In this document: positions 17,299 to 26,079 of the stretch, piece by piece
Numbering within the stretch: the first letter of the stretch is position 1
Layout: the number at the start of each line of letters is the position of its first letter
NCBI GenBank assembly: GCA_034678485.1
Contig: JAXDBU010000040.1
Span: forward strand, 5,351 to 69,350
Direction: 5' to 3'
DNA from: PLanc-01 sp034678485
Lineage (GTDB): Bacteria > Planctomycetota > Phycisphaerae > Sedimentisphaerales > Anaerobacaceae
Length of the DNA stretch: 64,000 nucleotides
Notes under the pieces: model-generated
The model's input: the letters and a program-made list of their open reading frames with translations, nothing else
What the model was told of the DNA's origin: nothing
Database searches by the model: none
Program-made: the position numbers and the translations under genes

Positions 17299-18981
17299 CT
17301 ACCTCGCCAGGTGTCTGTACTTGATCCGATGCGGCTCGTCGGCAGCCTTTCCGAGTCTCCTTTTTCTGTCGGCTTCGTAGTCGGAGTAGTTGCCTTCGAA
17401 CCAGCGGACCTCGCTGTCGCCCTCGAATGCCAGAACGTGCGTCGCGATGCGGTCGAGGAACCAGCGGTCGTGACTGATGACCACGGCGCAGCCTCCAAAG
17501 CGTTCCAGGGCCTCTTCCAACGCCCGCATCGTGTTGACGTCCAGATCGTTCGTGGGTTCATCGAGGAGCAGGACGTTCGCGCCTTCCTTGAGCAGGCACG
17601 CGAGGTGAACGCGGTTGCGCTCGCCGCCGGAGAGGGCGATCACTTTCTTCTGCTGGTCTGTCCCGGAGAAGTTGAATCGCGCCACGTAGGCCCGCGAGTT
17701 CACTTCGAGCTTGCCGAGCCGGATTGCGTCCTTGCCGCCGGAAATCACTTCCCATATCGTTTTCTCGGGGTCGAGCGTGGCGCGGTCCTGGTCCACATAG
17801 GCCAGGCGGACTGTGTCGCCGATGGTGATGGCGCCGGCATCCGGCTGTTCTTGCCCGGTGATCATCTTGAAGAGGGTCGTCTTGCCGGCGCCGTTCGGGC
17901 CGATGATGCCGACGATGCCCCCGGCGGGCAGATCGAAGGACATGTTCTCGAAGAGGACGCGGTCGCCAAACGCCTTGGACACATTCGCCGCGCGGATCAC
18001 CAGATTGCCCAGGCGCGGCCCCGGCGGAATGTAGATCTCCAGGTCTTTGTCCTGCTTCTCGATGTCCTGGCTCAGGAGGGCCTCGTAGGCGTTGATGCGG
18101 GCCTTGCCTTTGGCCTGGCGGCCTTTGGGCGACATGTGAATCCAATCGAGTTCCCGCTGGAGGGTCTTTTGTCGTTCGGTCTGGGCCTTGGTCTCCTGCT
18201 GCAGTCGTTTCTGCTTCTGGTCGAGCCAGGAGGAATAGTTGCCCTTCCAAGGGATGCCGTAGCCGCGATCCAGCTCCAGGATCCAGCCGGCGACGTTGTC
18301 CAAGAAGTAGCGGTCGTGCGTGACCGCGATCACGGTCCCGGCGTACTGCTGGAGGTGCCGTTCGAGCCAGGCGATCGTCTCGGCGTCGAGATGATTGGTC
18401 GGCTCGTCGAGCAGCAGGATGTCAGGTTTCTGGAGCAGGAGCCGGCACAGACCCACGCGTCTCTTCTCGCCGCCGGAGAGGACGCGAATCGGCGCATCTC
18501 CCGGCGGGCAACGCAACGCGTCCATCGCCATCTCCAGACGCGACTCGATGTCCCACGCGTCCAGGTGGTCGATTTGCTCCTGCAACTGGCCCTGACGTTC
18601 CAGGAGCCGGTTCATCTCGTCGTCCGACAGCGGCTCGGAGAACTTATCGCTGATCTGGTTGTACTCCTTGACAAGGTCCACGACGGACTTGAGTCCCTCT
18701 TCGACGACGGCCTTGACCGTCTTGTCCGGATCGAGCTGCGGCTCCTGTTCGAGGAACCCCAGGCTGTAGCCGGGCGAGAGCACCGCTTCGCCGTTGAACT
18801 CCGTGTCTGCGCCTGCCATGATGCGAAGCAGCGAACTCTTGCCGGCGCCGTTGAGACCCAGCACGCCGATCTTGGCGCCGTAGAAGTATGACAGCGAAAT
18901 GTCTTTCAGCACGACCTTGCCGTTGTACGACTTGCCGACTCGCATCATCGAATAGATGATCTTCTCTGCACCATTGCTCAT
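17299..18981 (-). CDS. ettA: Energy-dependent translational throttle protein EttA (ABC-F)
   Basis: 560 residues with two ABC ATPase cassettes and no membrane segments. Cassette 1 has Walker A GLNGAGKSS, signature LSGGEKRRVGLCRLLL and Walker B ILLLDEPTNHLDA. Cassette 2 has GPNGAGKTT, LSGGERNRVHLACLL and VLLLDEPTNDLD. The linker contains WIHMSPKGRQAKGKARINAY, which is characteristic of EttA. The EttA family binds the ribosomal E site and gates the first elongation step according to ADP/ATP level. The start at 18981 follows AAGGGT by about 5 bases. Upstream lies the divergent DUF1549 gene. Confidence 0.95.
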   Translation of the reverse strand: MSNGAEKIIYSMMRVGKSYNGKVVLKDISLSYFYGAKIGVLGLNGAGKSSLLRIMAGADTEFNGEAVLSPGYSLGFLEQEPQLDPDKTVKAVVEEGLKSVVDLVKEYNQISDKFSEPLSDDEMNRLLERQGQLQEQIDHLDAWDIESRLEMAMDALRCPPGDAPIRVLSGGEKRRVGLCRLLLQKPDILLLDEPTNHLDAETIAWLERHLQQYAGTVIAVTHDRYFLDNVAGWILELDRGYGIPWKGNYSSWLDQKQKRLQQETKAQTERQKTLQRELDWIHMSPKGRQAKGKARINAYEALLSQDIEKQDKDLEIYIPPGPRLGNLVIRAANVSKAFGDRVLFENMSFDLPAGGIVGIIGPNGAGKTTLFKMITGQEQPDAGAITIGDTVRLAYVDQDRATLDPEKTIWEVISGGKDAIRLGKLEVNSRAYVARFNFSGTDQQKKVIALSGGERNRVHLACLLKEGANVLLLDEPTNDLDVNTMRALEEALERFGGCAVVISHDRWFLDRIATHVLAFEGDSEVRWFEGNYSDYEADRKRRLGKAADEPHRIKYRHLAR

Positions 18982-19154
18982 GTGAAACCCTTAAGATCCG
19001 ATAGACCGCCCATACATGGAAGGCAGACTATAGCATCACAACGCGCCCCTGGCAAGGCGCGCAACGAGCCGCAATTTACACGCACCGTCAGGCGTCCTAC
19101 AATGAGAAGAGGTCTGGGGGCGTAGAAGCCCGGATGTGGGTGAAAGCACGGACA

Positions 19155-20708
19155 ATGATGAACAGACCGGCGACAGTAGCGATTGCCTTGGCCGCAGCCG
19201 TGGCATCCTGGGCTGCAATGAGCCCGTTTGAAGGTCCGGGCAGGCCGGCGTCGCGCGGTCGGATCGATGAACTGGTCTTCGACCGGCTGGCGCAGTTGGG
19301 CATTGAGCCTGCCAATCTGTGCTCCGACGCGGTGTTCGTTCGTCGGGTGTTCCTGGACGTCATCGGTACGTTGCCCACCGCCCAGGAAGCTCAGGCGTTT
19401 CTCTCGGACCAGGACCCGAACAAACGCGACGTTCTGATCGACCGGCTGCTGGCACGGGACGAGTTCGCCGACTACTGGGCGTTGAAATGGAGCGACCTGC
19501 TGCGGGTCAAATCGGAATTCCCCATCAACCTCTGGCCCAACGCGGTGCAGGCGTACCATCGCTGGATACGGACCTCCCTGGCGGCGAATACGCCGTACGA
19601 CCGGTTCGTTCGCGAGATGCTCACCTCCAGCGGCAGCAACTTCCGCGTCCCTCCCGTCAACTTCTATCGCGCGGTCCAGAGCAAAGACCCGCAGACCCTG
19701 GCCCAGGCGGTGGCACTGACGTTCATGGGCGTGCGAGCCGACAGTTGGCCCGACGAGCGGTGGTCGCAGATGGCGGTGTTCTTCTCGCGAATCGGTTACA
19801 AGGCCACCGGGGAATGGAAAGAGGAAATCGTCCTGTCCGATCCGAGCAAACCGCTGCCACCGGCTGCCACCCTTCCGGACGGGACCACGGTTCAACTACC
19901 TCTCGACAGCGATCCTCGCGAGCTTTTTGCCGACTGGCTGATCGACGCCAAGAACCCGTGGTTCGCTCGCAACGTCGTCAATCGCATCTGGTCCTGGCTG
20001 CTCGGGCGGGGGATCATCTACGAGCCCGACGATATCCGCGAGGACAATCCGCCGAGCAATCCGGAACTGCTCGCATTCCTGGAACGCGAGCTGGTCGCGT
20101 CCGGCTGCGACCTCAGGCACATCTACCGTCTGATCCTCCATTCGCAGACGTACCAGCTCTCCTGCATTCCCGCGACGGACGAGTCGCATGCAGAGGCGAA
20201 CTTCGCCCGCTATCCGCTCCGTCGGCTCGAAGCGGAGGTGCTGATCGACGCTCTCAACCAGATCACCGGCACGACCGAAGCGTACTCCAGCGCCATTCCC
20301 GAGCCGTTCACGTTCATCCCCGACGATCAGCGGTCCATCGCGCTGGCCGACGGCAGCATCACCAGCTCCTTCCTGGAGATGTTCGGGCGCTCGCCGCGGG
20401 ATACCGGCCTGGAGTCGGAACGGAACAACAACCCCACAGCCGCGCAGCGACTGCACCTGCTCAACTCCAGCCATATCCAGCGCAAGATCGAGCAGGGTCC
20501 CGCGTTGCAGAACGTGCTGCGGTCGAGGGCCAGGCCTCGCGAGATCGTCGATACGTTGTATCTGACGATTCTCTCGCGGTACCCGACGGAGGAGGAACGC
20601 AAGACCGCGGTCGCGTACATGCAGGCCGGCAAAGGCAAGAGTCGCGAGGCCGCCATCGATCTGACCTGGGCCTTGATTAACAGCGTGGAGTTCCTCTACA
20701 GGCATTGA
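19155..20708 (+). CDS. Secreted DUF1549/DUF1553 protein
   Basis: About 517 residues with a signal-like N-terminus (RPATVAIALAAAVASWAAM). The DUF1549 part includes IDELVFDRLAQLGI, RRVFLDVIGTLPT and DEFADYWALKWSDLLRVK. The DUF1553 part includes DWLIDAKNPWFARNVVNRIW, LGRGI, DDIREDNPPSNPELL and RHIYRLILHSQTYQLS. These paired domains are nearly confined to Planctomycetes and Verrucomicrobia and are usually encoded next to a DUF1501 gene, as here. No CxxCH heme motif is present, unlike the longer members that carry a cytochrome domain. The biochemical role is unknown. Start codons at 19155 and 19158 are equally possible; the frame opens at 19134. Confidence 0.88.
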   Translation: MMNRPATVAIALAAAVASWAAMSPFEGPGRPASRGRIDELVFDRLAQLGIEPANLCSDAVFVRRVFLDVIGTLPTAQEAQAFLSDQDPNKRDVLIDRLLARDEFADYWALKWSDLLRVKSEFPINLWPNAVQAYHRWIRTSLAANTPYDRFVREMLTSSGSNFRVPPVNFYRAVQSKDPQTLAQAVALTFMGVRADSWPDERWSQMAVFFSRIGYKATGEWKEEIVLSDPSKPLPPAATLPDGTTVQLPLDSDPRELFADWLIDAKNPWFARNVVNRIWSWLLGRGIIYEPDDIREDNPPSNPELLAFLERELVASGCDLRHIYRLILHSQTYQLSCIPATDESHAEANFARYPLRRLEAEVLIDALNQITGTTEAYSSAIPEPFTFIPDDQRSIALADGSITSSFLEMFGRSPRDTGLESERNNNPTAAQRLHLLNSSHIQRKIEQGPALQNVLRSRARPREIVDTLYLTILSRYPTEEERKTAVAYMQAGKGKSREAAIDLTWALINSVEFLYRH

Positions 20709-20735
20709 GGACGTGAAGGACGAAAGGCACGGCAT

Positions 20736-22046
20736 ATGGACACGCCCATCTCCCGACGCGATGCGATGCGTCTCGGCCTTCTCGGCGCCGCCGGACTTGT
20801 GGCGGGTCGGCGGAGGGTGCCGGCGTCCCAGAGGTCGGTCAGAGCGAAGTCCGTCATCCAGATTTGGATGTGGGGCGGGCCGGCGCATCTGGACACGTTC
20901 GACCCCAAGCCCCAGGCGGGCAACGACTACACAGGTCCGCTGAACAAGCCCATCGCCACCAACGTGGACGGGATCGTCATCGGCGAGCTGCTGCCCCTGC
21001 TGGCCCAACAGGCGGACAAGTACTCGATCATCCGGAGCATGACCCACGGCGTGAATGCCCATGAGACCGCCTCCTACCGGGTCCAGACGGGTCGGATGCC
21101 GGGCGACGGGCAGGTCTATCCGTGCGTCGGCGCCGTCGTCTCCCTGTTCAAGGGCTACGATGCAGGGTACAAGGGTTTGATCCCGCCCTACATCGTGCTG
21201 ACCGACCTGCAGGGTCGGTTCTCCGAGGCAGGCTTCCTGGGTTCTCGATACAAGCCGTTCGCCACCGGCGGCGATCCGGCCCGAACCCCGTTCGTCGTGG
21301 AAGGCGTCGTCGCGCAAGGCATCTCCACGCAGAGGCAGCAGAACCGGCGCGATCTGCTGGGCGAGCTGAACACTCTCGGGAAAGCCATGCAAGGCGATCC
21401 CCGAGTGGCCGCCTCGGAGCAATGTGAGAACCAAGCCTACGACCTGATCCTGGGCGATGGCGCCAAGGTGTTCGACCTGTCGCAGGAGAAGGACGAGCTG
21501 CGAGACCGGTACGGTCGGAGCACCTTCGGCCAATCCTGCCTGATGGCCCGTCGGCTCGTCGAACGCGGCGTCCCCTACGTCACCATCAACTACAAGGGCT
21601 GGGACACACACAAGCAGCACTTCCAGGCCATGCGCCGCCAGCTCCCGGAGATGGACCGGGGCATGGCGACGCTGCTGCAGGACCTGTCGGATCGCGGGCT
21701 GCTGGACAGCACCATCGTCTGGTGGGGCGGCGAGTTCGGCCGGACCCCGAGAGTGCAGTGGGAGGCGCCATGGAACGGCGGTCGCAATCACTTCGGCAAG
21801 GTCTTCAGCGTCGTCGTCGCCGGAGGCGGGTTCAAGGGCGGCCGCGTGGTCGGCGCGTCAAACGACACGGGCGAAGAAGTGAAGGATCGGCCGGTCCACC
21901 CGGAGGATCTCATCGCGAGCATGTACGAATTGCTCGGCATCGACCCCGGCGCGAAGCTGCCCCATCCTCAGGGACTGACAGTTCATGCGTTGCCTGTTCC
22001 CGCACAGGGCGCAGCCGGGGGCGGGCGTTTGACGGAGATCATGTGA
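20736..22046 (+). CDS. Tat-exported DUF1501 protein
   Basis: 436 residues. The N-terminus SRRDAMRLGLLGAAGLVAG is a twin-arginine-type signal. The DUF1501 domain, related to the sulfatase/alkaline phosphatase fold, shows IQIWMWGGPAHLDTFDPKP, SIIRSMTHGVNAHETASY, GWDTHKQHF and STIVWWGGEFGRTPR, which hold its conserved Asp and His residues. It follows the DUF1549 gene by 27 bases with AAAGG before the start. Partnership with the DUF1549/1553 protein is a known conserved pairing; the substrate is not known. Confidence 0.9.
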   Translation: MDTPISRRDAMRLGLLGAAGLVAGRRRVPASQRSVRAKSVIQIWMWGGPAHLDTFDPKPQAGNDYTGPLNKPIATNVDGIVIGELLPLLAQQADKYSIIRSMTHGVNAHETASYRVQTGRMPGDGQVYPCVGAVVSLFKGYDAGYKGLIPPYIVLTDLQGRFSEAGFLGSRYKPFATGGDPARTPFVVEGVVAQGISTQRQQNRRDLLGELNTLGKAMQGDPRVAASEQCENQAYDLILGDGAKVFDLSQEKDELRDRYGRSTFGQSCLMARRLVERGVPYVTINYKGWDTHKQHFQAMRRQLPEMDRGMATLLQDLSDRGLLDSTIVWWGGEFGRTPRVQWEAPWNGGRNHFGKVFSVVVAGGGFKGGRVVGASNDTGEEVKDRPVHPEDLIASMYELLGIDPGAKLPHPQGLTVHALPVPAQGAAGGGRLTEIM

Positions 22047-22060
22047 GCAGGGGGCATCTT

Positions 22061-24388
22061 ATGGATTCATCCCGAGCGTTTGTGATTGCCTGCCTGTCGC
22101 TCCTGGCGGTTCTGCCCGCCGTGTGGGGGCAGCAGAACACCCCGCGGATCGGCTACGTTTATCCGGCCGGCGGTCGGCAGGGCCAGACGTTCCAGGTCGT
22201 CCTTGGCGGCCAGTACCTCGACGGTGCGATGGGCCTGTGCGTTGGCGGGGGAGACATCCAGGCCGTCGTGCTCTCGCAGACCAAGCCCCTGACGCAACGG
22301 CAGTTCAACGAGCTGCGGGACAAGATGAAGGAACTCCAGGAGAGAAAAGCAGCCGCGATGAAGAGCGCCGGACCTGGCGGCAGGCAGGGCGCGTCGCAGG
22401 ACTCCAATGATACACCCGTAGAATGGACCGCCGAAGACGAGAAGACGCTCGTCGAGACCCGAGAGAAACTGTCGGAGGGCCCCCCGAATCGGCAGGCCAA
22501 TCCCGCGATCTCCGAGACGGTGACGCTCTCCGTCACGGTGGGGCCGGGGGCACGGCCCGGACATCGTGACCTCAGACTCGTGGCGGCATCGGGGTTGTCG
22601 AACCCGCTGGTGTTCTGCGTCGGCACGTTGCCCGAATTCAGCGAGACGGCCGAGCGGGCGGTTGTGGCGCCGCCGAACACGGCTGGGCAGCCGTACCGTC
22701 GTCAGGCGAAAGCCGATCCCGCGAAGAAGGAGAGGCGCATCTCGCTGCCGGCGGTCGTGAACGGCCAGATCATGCCCGGCGATGCAGATCGCTACCGCTT
22801 CGCGGCGAGGAAGGGACAGTGTCTGGTGGTCGCCGCCAGCGCGCGGGAGTTGATTCCCTATCTCGCTGACGCGGTGCCGGGCTGGTTCCAGGCCACTGTG
22901 GCTCTGTGCAACGCCCAGGGACACGAATTGGCATACGCCGACGATTACCGGTTCAACCCCGACCCAGTCCTGTGCTGCGAGCTCCCCGAGGATGGCGAGT
23001 ACCTGATCGAGATCAAGGACGCGATCTACCGCGGGCGACAGGACTTCGTGTATCGCATCGCGGTGGGCGAGTTGCCGTTCGTGACGAGCATCTTCCCGCT
23101 CGGGGGCCCGGCCGGCGCTCGCACGAGCGTCGCTCTGCAGGGCTGGAACCTGTCGACGACCCGTCTGATCCGCGAGCCCGGCGACGACGAGACGAGAGAC
23201 AGGATTGTCGAACTGGACCATTCACTCCCGATGAGTGGCCATCCGCCGCTTTTCGGAGTGGACACCCTGCCCGAATGCGTGGAGAACGAGTCGAACGATT
23301 CGCGGGAGACGGCGCCGCGGATCGCGTTGCCGACGATTGTGAATGGGCGGATCGGCGCTGACAGCGACGCCGACGTGTTCCGCTTCGACGGTCGGGCGGG
23401 CAGCGCGGTTGTGGCGGAAGTCACCGCCCGACGACTGGGATCGCCGCTGGATTCCGTGCTCCGACTGACCGACAGCGCGGGCCGGCACGTGGCTTCCAAC
23501 GACGACCGGGAGGACAAGGGCTCGGCGCTGATCACGCACCATGCGGACTCGTACCTGTCCGTCACGCTGCCGACGGACGGCACGTACTGCCTCCACCTGA
23601 ACGACGCCCAGGGCCGAGGCGGCGACGAATATGGATACCGCCTGCGGGTCAGCCCGCCCCGGCCGGATTTCGAGTTGAGAATCGTGCCGTCGAGCGTCAG
23701 CGCTGGCGGCGGGGCCACGATTCCGCTGACCGTGTATGCCCTTCGCAGGGACGGATTCGACGGCGACATCACGCTGGTCCTGAAGGATGCGCCGGCCGGG
23801 TACGTGCTGAGCGGCTGGGCGCCCGCCGGACAGGACAGAGTGCAGGTTACGCTGACCGTCCCGCCGGCGCCGACGCAGGAACCACTGAGCCTGTCGGCGG
23901 AAGGTCGGGCCGTGATCGACGGACAGGAAGTGGTTCGCCCGGTCGTGCCGGCTGACGACATGATGCAGGCTTTTTTCTACTGGCATCTCGTCCCCGCCCG
24001 GGAGTTGAGAGTCGCGGTCTCGGGCCGGCGGATGTCGAGGGGGGACATGCGTCTCGTCGGCAGTGTGCCGGTCCGAATCCCGGCCGGCGGGACGGCGGCG
24101 GTCCGGATCGGGCCCGCCGGGCGCTGGTTTGCAGCGACAACGCAGCTTGAGGTGAGCGATCCGGCGGAGGGGATCGTGGTCGAGAGCGTCAGGCCGGTCC
24201 GCGAGGGCGTCGAGATCGTCCTCAGGAGCGAGGCCGACAAGGTCCAACCCGGCCTGAAGGGCAACCTCATCGTCAACGCCTTCTCTGCGAAGCCGCCGGC
24301 ATCTGCCGACGAGAAGGCTCCACCGGCGCGACGGCGTGTTCCGGCCGCGACGCTACCCGCCATCCCGTTCGAGATTGTCTCGCCGTAG
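22061..24388 (+). CDS. Secreted multidomain protein with PPC-like domains, third gene of the DUF1549/DUF1501 set
   Basis: 775 residues with a signal peptide (AFVIACLSLLAVLPAVWGQ). An IPT/TIG-like start (PRIGYVYPAGGRQGQTFQVV) is followed by a charged segment around residues 85-145. Two or more bacterial pre-peptidase C-terminal (PPC)-like beta domains follow, recognisable from NGQIMPGDADRYRFAARKGQ and NGRIGADSDADVFRFDGRAG with LTDSAGRHVASNDDRED. The start is 15 bases after the DUF1501 stop codon, with AGGGGG about 7 bases upstream, so the three genes are probably one operon. No catalytic motif was recognised; an adhesive or substrate-binding role is inferred from the domains only. Confidence 0.82.
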   Translation: MDSSRAFVIACLSLLAVLPAVWGQQNTPRIGYVYPAGGRQGQTFQVVLGGQYLDGAMGLCVGGGDIQAVVLSQTKPLTQRQFNELRDKMKELQERKAAAMKSAGPGGRQGASQDSNDTPVEWTAEDEKTLVETREKLSEGPPNRQANPAISETVTLSVTVGPGARPGHRDLRLVAASGLSNPLVFCVGTLPEFSETAERAVVAPPNTAGQPYRRQAKADPAKKERRISLPAVVNGQIMPGDADRYRFAARKGQCLVVAASARELIPYLADAVPGWFQATVALCNAQGHELAYADDYRFNPDPVLCCELPEDGEYLIEIKDAIYRGRQDFVYRIAVGELPFVTSIFPLGGPAGARTSVALQGWNLSTTRLIREPGDDETRDRIVELDHSLPMSGHPPLFGVDTLPECVENESNDSRETAPRIALPTIVNGRIGADSDADVFRFDGRAGSAVVAEVTARRLGSPLDSVLRLTDSAGRHVASNDDREDKGSALITHHADSYLSVTLPTDGTYCLHLNDAQGRGGDEYGYRLRVSPPRPDFELRIVPSSVSAGGGATIPLTVYALRRDGFDGDITLVLKDAPAGYVLSGWAPAGQDRVQVTLTVPPAPTQEPLSLSAEGRAVIDGQEVVRPVVPADDMMQAFFYWHLVPARELRVAVSGRRMSRGDMRLVGSVPVRIPAGGTAAVRIGPAGRWFAATTQLEVSDPAEGIVVESVRPVREGVEIVLRSEADKVQPGLKGNLIVNAFSAKPPASADEKAPPARRRVPAATLPAIPFEIVSP

Positions 24389-24402
24389 AACAACCGACAG
24401 AA

Positions 24403-25800
24403 TCACTCCGCGTACTCGACTACAACGACGGAGATGTTCTCATCTGGCGCCTGCGACGGGACCTGGATCGACACGACGTTCGAACTGGTCTGGGCCTTCA
24501 GAGGTCTCTTCTGAGGGTCGGCCAGCAGGTAGGCGCGGGCGAGCCTGCGATCCGAAGCAGGGATCTGCAACTTCCCATCCTGAGGCCAATCGAATACGTG
24601 GACGAAGAGCCGTCCCGGCTTGGTGGTGTATCTTCCCCAGGCGGGTTTGTCGAACGGGCTGGCGCTCGTGCCGTAGATGGACTCGCCGTTGGCGGCCATC
24701 CACTTGCCGATGGCCTGCATGGACTCGATGCTCTCCTGCGGGATCGAGCCGTCGCTCTTGGGACCGATGTTCAGCAGGTAGTTGCCGCCTTTGGACACGA
24801 TGTCGACGAGGTTGCGCAGGAGGGTCCGCGTCGGCTTCCAAGCGTGGTCGTGCTCGGAGTATCCCCAGGTCGTGTTCATCGTCATGCAGACCTCCCAGTC
24901 GACGCCGGGGATGCCGGTCGAGGGGATCGTTTGCTCGGGCGTCGTGAAGTCGCCCTGCTCGGGCTTCCACGTTCGGAGCCGGTCGGCGGAGTCCTGTCTC
25001 TCGATGTCCGGGATGTGGTACAGGCGGTTGTTCGAGATGATCGTCGGCTGGAGCTGCCGGGCCATCGCCATGAGCTGGTCCGCTCGCCAGAAGGGGCCTT
25101 CGTTGCCCTGCTTGGAGTAGTCCCACCAGATCACGTCGACGGTCCCGTAGTTGGAGAACAGCTCCTTTGCCTGATGGTGCAGGTAGTCCAGGTAAATATC
25201 ATGGTTGCGCGGACCGTTCGGCGAGGGCTTGCCACGCAGCGGGTGCGGCAACTGGTTGGCCTTGAAGTAGTCGTACTGCGGATGGTGCCAGTCGATCACC
25301 GAGTGGTAGAAGCCCACCTTGAGCCCCTCGTTGTGTACGGCGTCGACGATCTCCTTGCACAGATCCCGCCCGACCAGGTCGTAGGCGTCGTAGGTCGTGT
25401 ACTGCGAGTTGAACAGGCAGAAGCCGTCGTGGTGCTTCGTGGTGAAGACCACGTAGCGACATCCCGCGTCGCGGGCGAGCTTCGCCCACTGGGCGGCAAA
25501 TCCCTCCACGGGTCGGAATCGCGAGACCGCCTCGTGAGCGTATTCCCACGTATCGACGCCCACGCGTTGCTGAATCCACTCCATGCCGCCCCGGTCGCCG
25601 ACGGACTTCTCTTTCCATGTCCCCGCCAGGCCCGAATACAGGCCCCAATGGACGAACATCCCGAAGCGCCCCTGACGCCACCAGTCCATCCGGGCGTCCC
25701 GCTGCTCCTTGGTCTCGGGCGCCGACCACGCGGGTCGTGCCTGTGCCAGAATGGAGACCATGATCAAACCCATTATCACGAGGAGAACCGTTCGTTTCAT
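24403..25800 (-). CDS. Secreted GH29 alpha-L-fucosidase, copy 1
   Basis: 465 residues with a signal peptide (MKRTVLLVIMGLIMVSILAQARPAWSA). GH29 hallmarks are GMFVHWGLYS, FTTKHHDGFCLF and the strand ending VIWWDY, where Asp227 is the likely nucleophile. GGNYLLNIGPKSDGSIP follows as in other GH29 enzymes. The length is close to the minimal catalytic domain plus a C-terminal beta domain, with no extra binding modules. The ATG at 25800 was chosen for AAGG 8 bases upstream; in-frame ATGs also lie at 25806 and 25818. It converges on the PPC-domain gene with a 14-base gap. Removal of terminal L-fucose from glycans is expected. Confidence 0.9.
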   Translation of the reverse strand: MKRTVLLVIMGLIMVSILAQARPAWSAPETKEQRDARMDWWRQGRFGMFVHWGLYSGLAGTWKEKSVGDRGGMEWIQQRVGVDTWEYAHEAVSRFRPVEGFAAQWAKLARDAGCRYVVFTTKHHDGFCLFNSQYTTYDAYDLVGRDLCKEIVDAVHNEGLKVGFYHSVIDWHHPQYDYFKANQLPHPLRGKPSPNGPRNHDIYLDYLHHQAKELFSNYGTVDVIWWDYSKQGNEGPFWRADQLMAMARQLQPTIISNNRLYHIPDIERQDSADRLRTWKPEQGDFTTPEQTIPSTGIPGVDWEVCMTMNTTWGYSEHDHAWKPTRTLLRNLVDIVSKGGNYLLNIGPKSDGSIPQESIESMQAIGKWMAANGESIYGTSASPFDKPAWGRYTTKPGRLFVHVFDWPQDGKLQIPASDRRLARAYLLADPQKRPLKAQTSSNVVSIQVPSQAPDENISVVVVEYAE

Positions 25801-26034
25801 ATGCATGTCCTTCTTCATCCATCTACGCTGTGAATGGCCCGTTCGACACTGTTCCGACTCCACGATACGCTCATCGCACACCGAATCGAGCCCAGTATAG
25901 AGGTGATGCGCGCCGCAGGGAAGCGCATACTGCAGGAGGTATCCTGCTCCGGGACGCAGGACAGGTAGAATTGACGATTGGTCGTTTACCGCGTATTCTG
26001 CCGTTCCGTTGCCATGGGGTGTGCAGCGACGCCG

Positions 26035-26064
26035 AATAGTGAACTGTCAATAGTGAACCGTAGA
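26035..26064. repeat. Short direct repeat AATAGTGAAC
   Basis: Two tandem copies of AATAGTGAAC (AATAGTGAACTG then CAATAGTGAACCG) lie just before the RND exporter gene. Similar A/T-rich word repeats (ATTTGCGATTTGCCATTTAC) lie at 9059-9085. They stand out from the GC-rich background and look like members of a dispersed intergenic repeat class. The effect on the adjacent start is unknown. Confidence 0.55.
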
Positions 26065-26079
26065 TCCTGAGGGGGTTTG